NCBI GenBank assembly: GCA_028279875.1
Contig: JANQMU010000140.1
Coordinates: 1-64,000 of the forward strand
DNA length: 64,000 nucleotides
DNA from: Rhizobiaceae bacterium
Lineage (GTDB): Bacteria; Pseudomonadota; Alphaproteobacteria; Rhizobiales; Rhizobiaceae
Direction: 5' to 3'
This document shows, piece after piece, positions 1 to 8,265 of the stretch. The position numbers and the translations under genes were made by a program. Within the stretch, counting starts at the first letter, position 1; every line of letters begins with the position of its first letter. Below the pieces are notes generated by a model. That model was given only the letters and a program-made list of their open reading frames with translations, did no database searches and was not told the DNA's origin.

Positions 1-1
1 C

Positions 2-1081
2 ATCAAGGTCGAACCGCCTCAGGGCGACCATACCCGCCATCTGACCGGCATGGGACGCGGCTTTTTTCCGACCTTCAACCGCGGAAAGCGCTCGATCACC
101 CTTGATCTTGCCTCATCCGCCGGACACGACGCCTTCGAAAAACTGCTTGAGACGGCCGACGTGTTTGTCGAGAATTTCCGCGACTCGTCCCTGCAGAAAA
201 TGGGATTCTCGCCCGAGCGGCTGCGCGCCAAATATCCAAGGCTGATCATCGCATCCCACAAGGGGTTTCTGCACGGACCCTACCAGGACAGGGCCGCTCT
301 CGATGAAGTGGTGCAGATGATGACCGGCATGGCCTATATGACCGGCCCGACGGGCCGGCCGCTGCGCATCGGATCCTCGGCCAACGACATCATGGGCGGA
401 CTGTTCGGCACCTGCTCCGTTCTGGCGGCGCTGCTTGAACGCCGCGACTCGGGAAAGGGCCGTGACATCCGCGTCGGTCTTTTCGAAAACTGCCTGTTGC
501 TCGTCGCCCAGCACATGGTCCAGTTCGATCTCGAAGGCGTGGAGCCGCCGCCCATGCCCGAGCGCGTGTTCACCTGGCCGGTCTACGACATTTTCGACAC
601 GGCGGACGGAGAACAGCTTTTTGTCGGCGCCGTCTCGCAAGGCCAGTGGGAGGCGCTCTGTCGCGAACTCGGCCTCACCGACCTGCTTGACGATCCGCGC
701 CTGCGCTCGCGCATGGACCGGATCAATGCGCGCGGCTGGACCCTGCCGCTCTTCGCCGAAGCGATTGCCCAACGCGATTCCGACACATTTGCCGCAGTCC
801 TGGAAAAGCTCGGCCTGCCCTTTTCGCCCATCGCCAGACCCGCCGACATGTATGACGATCCCCATGTCCGCCGGCCGGGCGGTCTGATCGAGACGACCAT
901 GCCGGACGGCGGCACCTTTCGCGCGCCGGGCCTGCCGATCGAAATCGGCGGCGTGCCGGTGAGACCGCCGTCGCATCTTCCAGCCGTGGGAGAGGACACG
1001 GTCGAGATCCTGGAAGAACTTGGCCTGAGCGCCGATGAGATCGCCGCGGCGCGGGGCGTTAACGGAGACGCAGCACAATGA
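2..1081 (+). CDS. Family III CoA-transferase (CaiB/BaiF), 5'-truncated by window edge
   Basis: Partial gene. The reading frame is open from base 2 and the residues before the first internal Met at 50 (IKVEPPQGDHTRHLTG) match the usual CaiB/FRC N-terminal region, so the true start lies left of the window. The family moves CoA between carboxylic acids by way of an aspartyl-CoA intermediate. The segment around codon 485-487 reads VGLFEN, where characterised members have Asp in the V-S-x-x-D motif, so the nucleophile position appears to be Glu. The stop overlaps the next gene by ATGA (1078-1081), so it is translationally coupled to the HMG-CoA-lyase-like gene and the TRAP transporter downstream. 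Likely role (inference): activation of a dicarboxylic acid taken up by that transporter. Substrate unknown. Confidence 0.88.
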   Translation: MKVEPPQGDHTRHLTGMGRGFFPTFNRGKRSITLDLASSAGHDAFEKLLETADVFVENFRDSSLQKMGFSPERLRAKYPRLIIASHKGFLHGPYQDRAALDEVVQMMTGMAYMTGPTGRPLRIGSSANDIMGGLFGTCSVLAALLERRDSGKGRDIRVGLFENCLLLVAQHMVQFDLEGVEPPPMPERVFTWPVYDIFDTADGEQLFVGAVSQGQWEALCRELGLTDLLDDPRLRSRMDRINARGWTLPLFAEAIAQRDSDTFAAVLEKLGLPFSPIARPADMYDDPHVRRPGGLIETTMPDGGTFRAPGLPIEIGGVPVRPPSHLPAVGEDTVEILEELGLSADEIAAARGVNGDAAQ

Positions 1082-2025
1082 CGGATGTGAACGCGATCTA
1101 TCCGCAGGACCGGATTGTCATTCGCGAGGTTGGCCTGCGCGACGGTCTCCAGATTTCCAGCGGATTTCCCTCCACCGACGGAAAAATCGAATGGCTGCAA
1201 AAGGAATATGCGGCCGGTGTCCGCCATTTCGAAGCCGGTTCCTATCTGCCGCATGACCGCTTCCCGCAATTCGCCGACGTGCAGACCATCGTCGACGCGC
1301 TGAACCGGCTGGACGGCGCCCACAGCATCGCGCTGGCGATCAACCGCCGCGGCCAGGCGGATGCGCTCGTCGGCGGGGCCGGCGAATTGACCTGCGTCCT
1401 GTCGGCCACCGAGGAACACAACCTCGCCAATGCGCGCTGCAGCCGGCGCGAAACGCTCGAGGCCATCGCCGGGACAGTCGAACTGCGCAACCAGTCCGGA
1501 CACAAACCGCTGATCAATGTCGGGATTTCCATGTCCTTCGGCTGCTCCATTGCCGGACCGGTCGAACCCGAGACTGTTGTCGACCTCGCCGAACAGTGCC
1601 TTGAACGCGGTGTCGATATCGTCGGCATTGCCGATACGGTCGGCTATGCCGGACCGCGCCAGGTGGGCGAATTGTGCAATTCCATGTCGCGGCTGTTTGG
1701 CGACCGCCCCTATGTCGTGCATCTCCACGACACGAGAGGCATGGCGATTGCCAATGCCGCAGCAGCCCTGGATTGCGGCGCGCGGGTCTTTGACGCGTCT
1801 CTTGCCGGATTGGGCGGCTGCCCGTTCGCACCCGGCGCCACCGGCAATATTGTCACCGAGGACCTGGCGTTTCTTTGCCGGACAGCAGGATTCGAGACCG
1901 GGATCGATCTCGAAAAACTCGTCAGCGCGAGGGAGGTCCTGGCGCGCGAAATGCCCGGCGAGCCGTTGCAGGGCGCGCTGTCCAAAGCCGGAATACCAAA
2001 GACCATGATCCCGGATAACGCCTGA
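1078..2025 (+). CDS. HMG-CoA lyase-like (HMGL family) acyl-CoA lyase
   Basis: 315 residues, the usual size for hydroxymethylglutaryl-CoA lyase. Visible motifs are the N-terminal EVGLRDGLQ (catalytic Arg-Asp), HLHDTRG (metal-binding His pair) and GLGGCPFAPGATGN with the conserved Cys of the HMGL signature. The family cleaves 3-hydroxy-3-methylglutaryl-CoA to acetoacetate and acetyl-CoA; relatives cleave citramalyl-CoA or other branched hydroxyacyl-CoAs. ATGA overlap with the CoA transferase, followed by a TRAP transporter, suggests uptake, CoA activation and cleavage of a branched C5/C6 dicarboxylate. HMG or a citramalate/itaconate type compound is a guess, not seen directly. Confidence 0.85.
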   Translation: MTDVNAIYPQDRIVIREVGLRDGLQISSGFPSTDGKIEWLQKEYAAGVRHFEAGSYLPHDRFPQFADVQTIVDALNRLDGAHSIALAINRRGQADALVGGAGELTCVLSATEEHNLANARCSRRETLEAIAGTVELRNQSGHKPLINVGISMSFGCSIAGPVEPETVVDLAEQCLERGVDIVGIADTVGYAGPRQVGELCNSMSRLFGDRPYVVHLHDTRGMAIANAAAALDCGARVFDASLAGLGGCPFAPGATGNIVTEDLAFLCRTAGFETGIDLEKLVSAREVLAREMPGEPLQGALSKAGIPKTMIPDNA

Positions 2026-2086
2026 ACAACACTTGGCGGCGGAGATCGGAACGATTGTTTTCAGCAGACCACAAAGGAGGAACGAA

Positions 2087-3097
2087 ATGAAACACACATT
2101 CACGCTTACGGCTGGCACGCTTGCGGCCGGGCTCCTGGCGGCATTGGCGGTTCCAGGCACGGCGCATGCGGTCACGGAAATGCGCTGCAGCCACCAATTG
2201 CCGCCGCAGCACCACATCGCCCAGGTCATCGACCGGTGGGCGGCGGAGATCGAAACACTGTCCGAGGGCGAAATCGACGTTCAGGTGTTCGGTGCCAACA
2301 GTCTCGTCGGCGCCAGGGAGAACATTCCCTCGGTCGCCAAGGGAAATATCGACTGCGCCTTTTCGGTCAACTTCCAGTGGGGCAAGACCCTGCCGACCAT
2401 GAACGTCACCCTCAAGCCCTATGCCGTAACGGACCTCTACACGCTCAGTGCCTGGTCGGGATCGGAAGCCGCCGCTTATCTCGACAAGCAATTGCTGACC
2501 AAGGGCGTCCGCAATGTCGCCTGGCTGTTCACCACCCGCATGAGCACGATCACCTCGAAGGGCCATCCGATGATCACTCCGGCCGATTTCAAGGGCGTCA
2601 AGATCCGCGGGCTGAACCCGATCGTCGACGCGGGGCTGGTGGCCATGGGCGCAGCCCCGTCGGCCATGTCAGGGTCGAAAGTCTATGAGGCCCTTTCCAC
2701 CGGCGTCATCGATGCCGGATTGACCGACGTGTCCGCTGCCGTGTCGCGCAAATATTACGAGGTTCAGGACCACGCCAATATCATGCCGCTGTTCAGCGTG
2801 TTCTTTCACGGTTATGTCAACCCAGCCTGGTATGACGGCCTGTCGGATCGATCGAAGGCGGCGCTGAGGGACGCCGGCGCGAACGCCGCCCAATGGGCGA
2901 TCGAGGCGACGGAGAAATCCGCCGAGAGCGCGCCTGACGAACTTCGGGCAAAGGGCATGGACGTGCATATCCAGACCGCCGAAGAACAGGCCGAATGGTC
3001 GGCGATCATGACCCCGGCCTTCGATGCGGCCTTTGCAAAGGCAACCGGAAAGGACGGCGAAACGCTGCTGGAGCTTGTCGACAAGATCGGGCCGTAG
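2087..3097 (+). CDS. dctP: TRAP transporter periplasmic solute-binding protein (DctP family)
   Basis: 336 residues from the ATG at 2087, chosen over the in-frame 2033 start because AAAGGAGG lies 8-9 bases upstream and a clean signal peptide follows (MKHTFTLTAGTLAAGLLAAL ending near A-H-A). The mature part has the TRAP receptor features: a KGVKIRG motif, which holds the substrate-carboxylate arginine, and the conserved C-terminal helix region. It binds an organic acid in the periplasm for the DctQM permease encoded next. The DctQ GTG start lies one base after this stop. Confidence 0.9.
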   Translation: MKHTFTLTAGTLAAGLLAALAVPGTAHAVTEMRCSHQLPPQHHIAQVIDRWAAEIETLSEGEIDVQVFGANSLVGARENIPSVAKGNIDCAFSVNFQWGKTLPTMNVTLKPYAVTDLYTLSAWSGSEAAAYLDKQLLTKGVRNVAWLFTTRMSTITSKGHPMITPADFKGVKIRGLNPIVDAGLVAMGAAPSAMSGSKVYEALSTGVIDAGLTDVSAAVSRKYYEVQDHANIMPLFSVFFHGYVNPAWYDGLSDRSKAALRDAGANAAQWAIEATEKSAESAPDELRAKGMDVHIQTAEEQAEWSAIMTPAFDAAFAKATGKDGETLLELVDKIGP

Positions 3098-3098
3098 C

Positions 3099-3632
3099 GT
3101 GGCCGGCAATTCGGGAACCGGGAAGGAACTGCCGCTGCCTCCTTCCCGGACGGGCCGCCTGATACGCGGGCTGTCCTTCACGGGCGCCGCCGTCGCGGCG
3201 GGGCTGGTGATCGTGATGCTGGCGAGCGTCTCCTACAGCGTCTTCATGCGCTATGTGCTCGGCACGCCGGTCACCTGGACCGATGAGTTGAGCGGCTATC
3301 TGGTGGTGGCGCTCGTCATGTTCGGCGCGTCCGAAGCGCTGGTGAAGGGCGACCATTTCGGCGTCGACCTGCTGACATCCCGGCTGAAGGGCGCGCGCGC
3401 CGGGGCGGTCGCGCTCTGGGGACTGTTGGCCGTGATCCTGCTCGGCGGCGCAATTCTCTACAGCGCCATCATCATGGTGCGGTTTTCCTGGGACTTCGGC
3501 ATGTATTCCGAGGGCTATCTGGAAATGCCGATGTGGCTGCCGCAATCGGCGCTGGTGATCGGTTCCGTCTTGCTCATCATCACCGCCGCCGGCTGTCTCG
3601 CCGGCTATCTGATCCGGGACCGGCGGCGGTGA
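3099..3632 (+). CDS. dctQ: TRAP transporter small permease (DctQ family)
   Basis: About 177 residues from a GTG at 3099, one base after the dctP stop; the longer in-frame start at 3024 would run back into dctP. Four hydrophobic stretches are visible, with the family motif around FMRYVLGTPVTWTDELSGYL and the acidic loop before AALV-like helix 2. It is the four-helix membrane subunit that pairs with DctM. The stop overlaps the dctM GTG start (GTGA, 3629-3632). Confidence 0.85.
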   Translation: MAGNSGTGKELPLPPSRTGRLIRGLSFTGAAVAAGLVIVMLASVSYSVFMRYVLGTPVTWTDELSGYLVVALVMFGASEALVKGDHFGVDLLTSRLKGARAGAVALWGLLAVILLGGAILYSAIIMVRFSWDFGMYSEGYLEMPMWLPQSALVIGSVLLIITAAGCLAGYLIRDRRR

Positions 3633-4915
3633 CGGCTGTTCTCATCCTGATCTGTCTGGTCGGCATATTGCTGACCGGAATGCCGATTTTCGCCGGTCTC
3701 GGCCTGACGTCGCTGATCATCATGTTGCTGACCGAAGGCAATATCAACAGCGTTGCCGACACGGTCTTCGCCAAGCTCAACAATGGGGCTCTCACCGCCA
3801 TTCCGATGTTCGCATTCATGGCCCATGTCATGGTGCGCTCAAAGGTGGTCGACGATCTCTACAGCGCCGCCAATGCCATTGTCGGCCATGTGCGCGGTGG
3901 CCTCGGCGTTGCCACCATCCTCGCCTGCACGATCTTCGCGGCCATCTCCGGCTCGTCCGTCGCCACCGCTCTCACCGTCGGGTCGAGCGCCATTCCCCAG
4001 ATGCTGCGCCACAGATACAAATCGTCCAGCGCCTACGGGGTCATCGCCGCCGGCGGAACGCTCGGCATTCTCATACCGCCGTCGGGGCCACTCATCCTCT
4101 ATGCAATCGTCACCGAAGCCTCCATCGGTGCCCTGTTCATCGCCGGCCTCCTGCCCGGCATCATGATGGCACTGCTGTTCTCGGCCTGGGCGGTTTTCGA
4201 GGGGTGGCGCGCATCGGATATCGAGCGCAAGCCATGGGCCGGCTTCGGCAGGATCTGGCGGGAAATCCGCAAATCCGCCTGGGCGCTGCTCATGCCGCCG
4301 GTAGTTCTCGGCGGCATCTATCTTGGCATTTTCACCGCCTCCGAAGCCGCGTCGATCGGCTGCCTCTACGCCCTCTTCGTCGGCACGGTGATCTATCGCA
4401 ATTTCGGCCTGCGCGATCTTTGGGAAACCGCCTACGAGACCGTGCGCACAACCGCCATGCTGTTCATGATCCTGGCGGCTGCCGCCCTGTTTGGCCACGC
4501 GATCACGATCATCCGCATCCCCCTCGAACTGGTGGAACAGGTCGTCGCCATCGGGCTTTCCGCCACCGGATTTGTCCTGGCGGTCATGCTCGTCATCCTG
4601 ATTCTCGGCATGTTTCTGGAGACCATTTCCATCATTCTCATCACCACGCCGATCGTCTTTCCGGTCATGCTCGAACTCGGGATCGATCCGATCTGGTATG
4701 GGATTTTGCTCATGGTCAATCTCGAACTGGCCTTGATCACGCCGCCCGTCGGCATGAACCTGTTCGTCATCAAGGGCATCGCCGACGCCCCGCTTGCCGA
4801 GGTGATCCGCGGCAGCCTGCCCTATGCCGCGCTGATGCTGATCGGCCTGATCATCATCTTCCTGTTCCCGCAGATCGTACTTTACCTGCCAGGCCTTAGC
4901 GGCTTCGGCCGTTGA
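3629..4915 (+). CDS. dctM: TRAP transporter large permease (DctM family)
   Basis: 428 residues from GTG 3629 (overlapping the dctQ stop), the normal DctM length. The protein is hydrophobic throughout, with about 12 membrane segments. Typical DctM stretches are visible: AISGSSVATALTVGS, GGTLGILIPPSGPLILY and the C-terminal LITPPVGMNLFVIKG. This is the Na+-coupled transport channel of the TRAP system. It is the last gene of the + strand operon and is followed by convergent otnC. Confidence 0.92.
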   Translation: MTAVLILICLVGILLTGMPIFAGLGLTSLIIMLLTEGNINSVADTVFAKLNNGALTAIPMFAFMAHVMVRSKVVDDLYSAANAIVGHVRGGLGVATILACTIFAAISGSSVATALTVGSSAIPQMLRHRYKSSSAYGVIAAGGTLGILIPPSGPLILYAIVTEASIGALFIAGLLPGIMMALLFSAWAVFEGWRASDIERKPWAGFGRIWREIRKSAWALLMPPVVLGGIYLGIFTASEAASIGCLYALFVGTVIYRNFGLRDLWETAYETVRTTAMLFMILAAAALFGHAITIIRIPLELVEQVVAIGLSATGFVLAVMLVILILGMFLETISIILITTPIVFPVMLELGIDPIWYGILLMVNLELALITPPVGMNLFVIKGIADAPLAEVIRGSLPYAALMLIGLIIIFLFPQIVLYLPGLSGFGR

Positions 4916-4953
4916 TCAAGAAGGAGCATACCTGCGCCCCGGATCGGACCCGT

Positions 4954-5604
4954 TCACCTTGGCATCGCACCGGTGCCGTAGTGGCGATAGCGGGCCTGCA
5001 CGTCAGCCATCTCCGCATCGCCCAGGATAACCGGGTCGCCCGCCTGACAGGCAAGAATATACTGCCGCGCAAGGGTTTCGAGCTTGATCGCCGACTGCAT
5101 CGCATGGTCCGGCGACCGGCCGGCGACAATCACGCCGTGATTGGCAAGCAGACAGGCCGTGCGCCCTTCCATCGCACGCAGCGCTGCCCGCGCCAGCGCA
5201 TTCGAGCCGAAGGGAGCATAGTCGGAGCAGCGCACATCATTGCCGCCGAAGCTGGCAATCATGTAATGAAAGGCGGGAAGCGGGCGGCGCAGGCACGACA
5301 GCGCCGTACCGGCATCCGGGTGACAATGGATCACGGCGTTCACATCCGTACGATGCGCCAATATGCCGGTGTGAAAGGCCCATTCCGAAGATGCGATGCC
5401 GTCACCGGCGACGACGCCGTCCATGTCGATCCTCACGATCCGGCTTTCCGTAATTGTCGCCGCCGTGGCACCGGTTGGCGTGATCAGCAGGCCGTCACCC
5501 TGGCGCACGGAGACGTTTCCCGTAGCCCCCTGGTTCAGGCCGTGATCCGTAAGCGCCACCATGACCTCCACAAGAGCCCGGCGTTCATCCGCATGGTCAA
5601 TCAA
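4954..5604 (-). CDS. otnC: Class II aldolase/adducin family protein, probable 3-oxo-tetronate 4-phosphate decarboxylase (OtnC)
   Basis: About 216 residues. Zn-binding His residues show in VIHCHPDAG and in the downstream ANHG motif; SEWAFHTGI is the usual substrate-site segment, and GATGNVSVR matches the N-terminal G-N-x-S motif. No ATG fits. A TTG at 5604 overlaps the otnK stop by 8 bases, has GGAAGG about 12 bases upstream and gives the usual N-terminal length; another TTG at 5634 is possible. Pairing with otnK argues for the OtnC role (decarboxylating a 4-phospho-3-oxo acid to dihydroxyacetone phosphate). By sequence alone, fuculose/ribulose-phosphate aldolase activity cannot be excluded. 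Confidence 0.82.
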   Translation of the reverse strand: MIDHADERRALVEVMVALTDHGLNQGATGNVSVRQGDGLLITPTGATAATITESRIVRIDMDGVVAGDGIASSEWAFHTGILAHRTDVNAVIHCHPDAGTALSCLRRPLPAFHYMIASFGGNDVRCSDYAPFGSNALARAALRAMEGRTACLLANHGVIVAGRSPDHAMQSAIKLETLARQYILACQAGDPVILGDAEMADVQARYRHYGTGAMPR

Positions 5605-6892
5605 GCGCCACCTGCCTTCCCGCCATACGCTCAATCGTGTGCCAAAACATGTCGGGCTGTCCCAATTTGCCGGATTTCAGGCATAGTGCGACCGGGTCGT
5701 CCCCGGTGCTGACCGCAAGAACCGGGCCCGGTCCTGTATAGGCGCCGATCCGCAGGCGGCGCAGTCCTAAGGCCCGGACCACGGTTCCGGAGGTTTCGCC
5801 GCCCGCAACCAGGAAGCGTCGCACGCCCGTGTTGGCCAATTGCACGGCAAGGCGCCCGAATATCTCATCCACCCGGGCCGCCGCCCCGTCGCGACCGAAC
5901 CGATCCTGCAGAGTGCGCACGACATCGGGCGAGGCCGACGTCGCAACGGCGCACGGGCCGCCGGATCGGGCGCGGACCCAATCAAATGCGTCACGCACGG
6001 TCTCGTCCACAGAACCACCGGGGTTGATGTACAGGACCGGCGCATGCGCCTCGAAAGCCTTGAGTTGAGCCATGGTCCGGGCGGCACAACTGCCTGCAAG
6101 CACAATGCCCGGAGCCGGGACGGGCGGCAGCTCGCCGGGTGCCGTTGGACCATCACTCCATCCCCTTTCCCGCCAGAGTTGGGGCAGATATTCGGCGATT
6201 GATGAGTTTCCGGTCAGCAGCGGCGCATTGACGCTGGCCTCAGCCAGAACCGGCAGGTCCTCGTTGCGGATCGTATCGGCAATCACAAACCGATAGCCAG
6301 CCGTCCGTTGCGCTTCGATCTCGTCGCGGACGGCATCCGCGCCTTGCAGGATATGCCTTTCTCCCAGAACGCCCACCGTGTTGCGTGACTGACGCCGGAG
6401 CACCGCGCAAAGGTCTGGGTCAGTCATTGGCGTCACCGGATCATCCTTCTTTTCCGTTCGCGAGATCAGTGTGTTGTGGCGAAACTGATGACCGGCGAAA
6501 ACGGTGACGCCCACATCGGGAAAGGAGGGACAAAAGAGGACGGAACGCGACCGCAGCCGATCCGTCAACCGGTCCGCAACGGGCCCGATATTGCCCTGAT
6601 CGGTGCTGTCGAATGTGGCGCAGTATTTGTAGAAAATCTGGCGCACGCCCAGCGACACAAAGGCGTCGGCGGCCGCATCGGCCATCGCAACCGCATGGTC
6701 GGGTGACGCAATCCGGATCTTGAGCGCGACAACGATGGCATCGAGCGCCGGTGCCTCATCTCCGAGATCGGACACGCCATCGACGTCGGTGACAAAGGCA
6801 CAATTGGCACCCTGACCGACCAGCATGGCGGCAAGTTCCATGCCCCCGGTCAGATCATCGGCTATGGCGCCGAAAACAGGACGGCGTGTCAT
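5597..6892 (-). CDS. otnK: Four-carbon acid sugar kinase (DUF1537 family), 3-oxo-tetronate kinase OtnK
   Basis: 431 residues from the ATG at 6892, which has GAGGAG 8 bases upstream; an in-frame GTG at 6901 sits too close to that site. The N-terminal GAIADDLTGGMELA is the DUF1537 substrate-binding signature, and the C-terminal VAGGETSGTVVRALG is the ATP-binding GGETS motif. OtnK phosphorylates 3-oxo-tetronates, and OtnC encoded next decarboxylates the product. The operon also holds a sugar-acid dehydratase, an aminotransferase, a GH2 glycosidase and an ABC importer, so it probably ends a sugar-acid route. Confidence 0.88.
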   Translation of the reverse strand: MTRRPVFGAIADDLTGGMELAAMLVGQGANCAFVTDVDGVSDLGDEAPALDAIVVALKIRIASPDHAVAMADAAADAFVSLGVRQIFYKYCATFDSTDQGNIGPVADRLTDRLRSRSVLFCPSFPDVGVTVFAGHQFRHNTLISRTEKKDDPVTPMTDPDLCAVLRRQSRNTVGVLGERHILQGADAVRDEIEAQRTAGYRFVIADTIRNEDLPVLAEASVNAPLLTGNSSIAEYLPQLWRERGWSDGPTAPGELPPVPAPGIVLAGSCAARTMAQLKAFEAHAPVLYINPGGSVDETVRDAFDWVRARSGGPCAVATSASPDVVRTLQDRFGRDGAAARVDEIFGRLAVQLANTGVRRFLVAGGETSGTVVRALGLRRLRIGAYTGPGPVLAVSTGDDPVALCLKSGKLGQPDMFWHTIERMAGRQVALD

Positions 6893-6956
6893 CCCGCACA
6901 CTCCTCGCCGACAGTCCCGTCAATGCGTGCCAATGCTGGGTTCCTCCGACAAACTG

Positions 6957-8186
6957 CTAAAGCGCGGCCCGATTGCGTTTCAGATCGGCAAAGGCCGCGT
7001 CTGTTGCGTTAAGCGCCTCGTCGATATCGCCGCGCGTCATCGCGCCATTGATGAACATGTTGTGGTACGGGCTCAACCAGACACCGTTCCGCATTGCGAT
7101 CCGGCACCAGTGATTGACCTGCGCGAAACCGGGATCGTCCTCGAACAGAATCATCGGCATCGTGACCGGACCGCTGTGGCGCAACGCAAAGCCGTGGCTT
7201 TCCGCCTGCCCGCGCAAAGCATCGCGAAAATAGGCGCCGATATCCTGCAAATGCTCCAGATAGTCGCTTTCGCGGATGATGCGCAGCGTCTCGACGGCGG
7301 CGGCCATCGGCACGGCGGAAAACCAGAACGAGCCGGTCACGAAAATCTCTCCGGCAGCCCCTCGCAGCTCATCCACGCCGACAAGCGCGGAAATCGGCTG
7401 GCCATTGCCCAGAACCTTTCCCCAGCAGCTCAGATCCGGCGCGGCTCCGACACTGTCCCAGGAACAATCACGGGCCAGCCGGAAGCCTGCCCGAATCTCG
7501 TCTATGATCAGCAGGGCGCCGTGTTCGTCGCAGATGCGGCGAACACCATGCGCATATTCGGGGTCAAGTTCCACCTGATCGGCATATGTGTCATGGCGAT
7601 AGGGCACCGCGAAGACTGCCGCCAGGTCACTCCCGGCCATCCGCACGGCATCTTCAAGCGAATTGAGATCGTTGTAGTCAAAATACTGGATATGGGCGCG
7701 GTCTTCGGCCACGGTGCCGACGGGTCTGGGCGTGTTCCAAAGATGGGCGCCGTGATAGGCGCCCCGTGCAACGAGAATCTTGCGACGCCCCGTATGCGCG
7801 CGCGCCACGACCAGCGCCATGCTGGTCGCATCCGCTCCGTTCTTGCAGAACATGGCCCATTCGGCGTGGCTGATCATGCCGACAAGCGCCTCCGCCAGAT
7901 CGACCATGACCGGGCCCGGACCGGTCATGGTGTCGCCCAGAGCCATCTGAGCCCTCACCGCCTTTTCGATTTGCGGATGATTGTAGCCCAGCAGGTTGGG
8001 GCCGTATGCCGCCATGAAATCGATATAGCTGCGGTCTTCGGTGTCCCATAGGCGCGTGCCTTCCGCCTTCGTGAAGAACTGCGGCGTTCCCGGCGGCATT
8101 TGCGCTACCGATTGATGCCCGTACATGCCGTTCGGGATCACGGCGCGGGCGCGCTCCTCCAGGTCTGAACCTCCAACTCCGTCCAA
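6957..8186 (-). CDS. Class III PLP aminotransferase, glutamate-1-semialdehyde aminomutase-like
   Basis: 409 residues from a TTG at 8186, chosen because TGGAGG (8195-8200) lies 8 bases upstream; the longer open frame to 8360 would overlap the dehydratase gene and its extra N-terminus looks like out-of-frame translation. Lys257 in SCWGKVLGNGQP is the PLP Schiff-base lysine, and LLIIDEIRAGFR carries the PLP-ring Asp. Length and motifs resemble HemL, but the position in a sugar-acid operon suggests a catabolic amine or amino-sugar-acid substrate rather than haem synthesis. Substrate unknown. Confidence 0.83.
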   Translation of the reverse strand: MDGVGGSDLEERARAVIPNGMYGHQSVAQMPPGTPQFFTKAEGTRLWDTEDRSYIDFMAAYGPNLLGYNHPQIEKAVRAQMALGDTMTGPGPVMVDLAEALVGMISHAEWAMFCKNGADATSMALVVARAHTGRRKILVARGAYHGAHLWNTPRPVGTVAEDRAHIQYFDYNDLNSLEDAVRMAGSDLAAVFAVPYRHDTYADQVELDPEYAHGVRRICDEHGALLIIDEIRAGFRLARDCSWDSVGAAPDLSCWGKVLGNGQPISALVGVDELRGAAGEIFVTGSFWFSAVPMAAAVETLRIIRESDYLEHLQDIGAYFRDALRGQAESHGFALRHSGPVTMPMILFEDDPGFAQVNHWCRIAMRNGVWLSPYHNMFINGAMTRGDIDEALNATDAAFADLKRNRAAL

Positions 8187-8265
8187 ATTGATCGCCTCCA
8201 GACTGAACTTCAGATTGCGTCGTTCGACCGCTCGCTCGTTTCTCGCCCGAGGAACCCCGCGACTT

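Noticed and set aside
583-2229. 548-codon minus-strand open frame opposite the CoA transferase and lyase
   Set aside because: Low-complexity Arg/Ala/Gly-rich translation typical of antisense frames; opposite strand genes are unmistakable.
6957-8186. Calling the aminotransferase hemL (haem biosynthesis)
   Set aside because: Alphaproteobacteria normally make 5-aminolevulinate by the glycine/succinyl-CoA route, and the gene is embedded in a sugar-acid catabolic operon.
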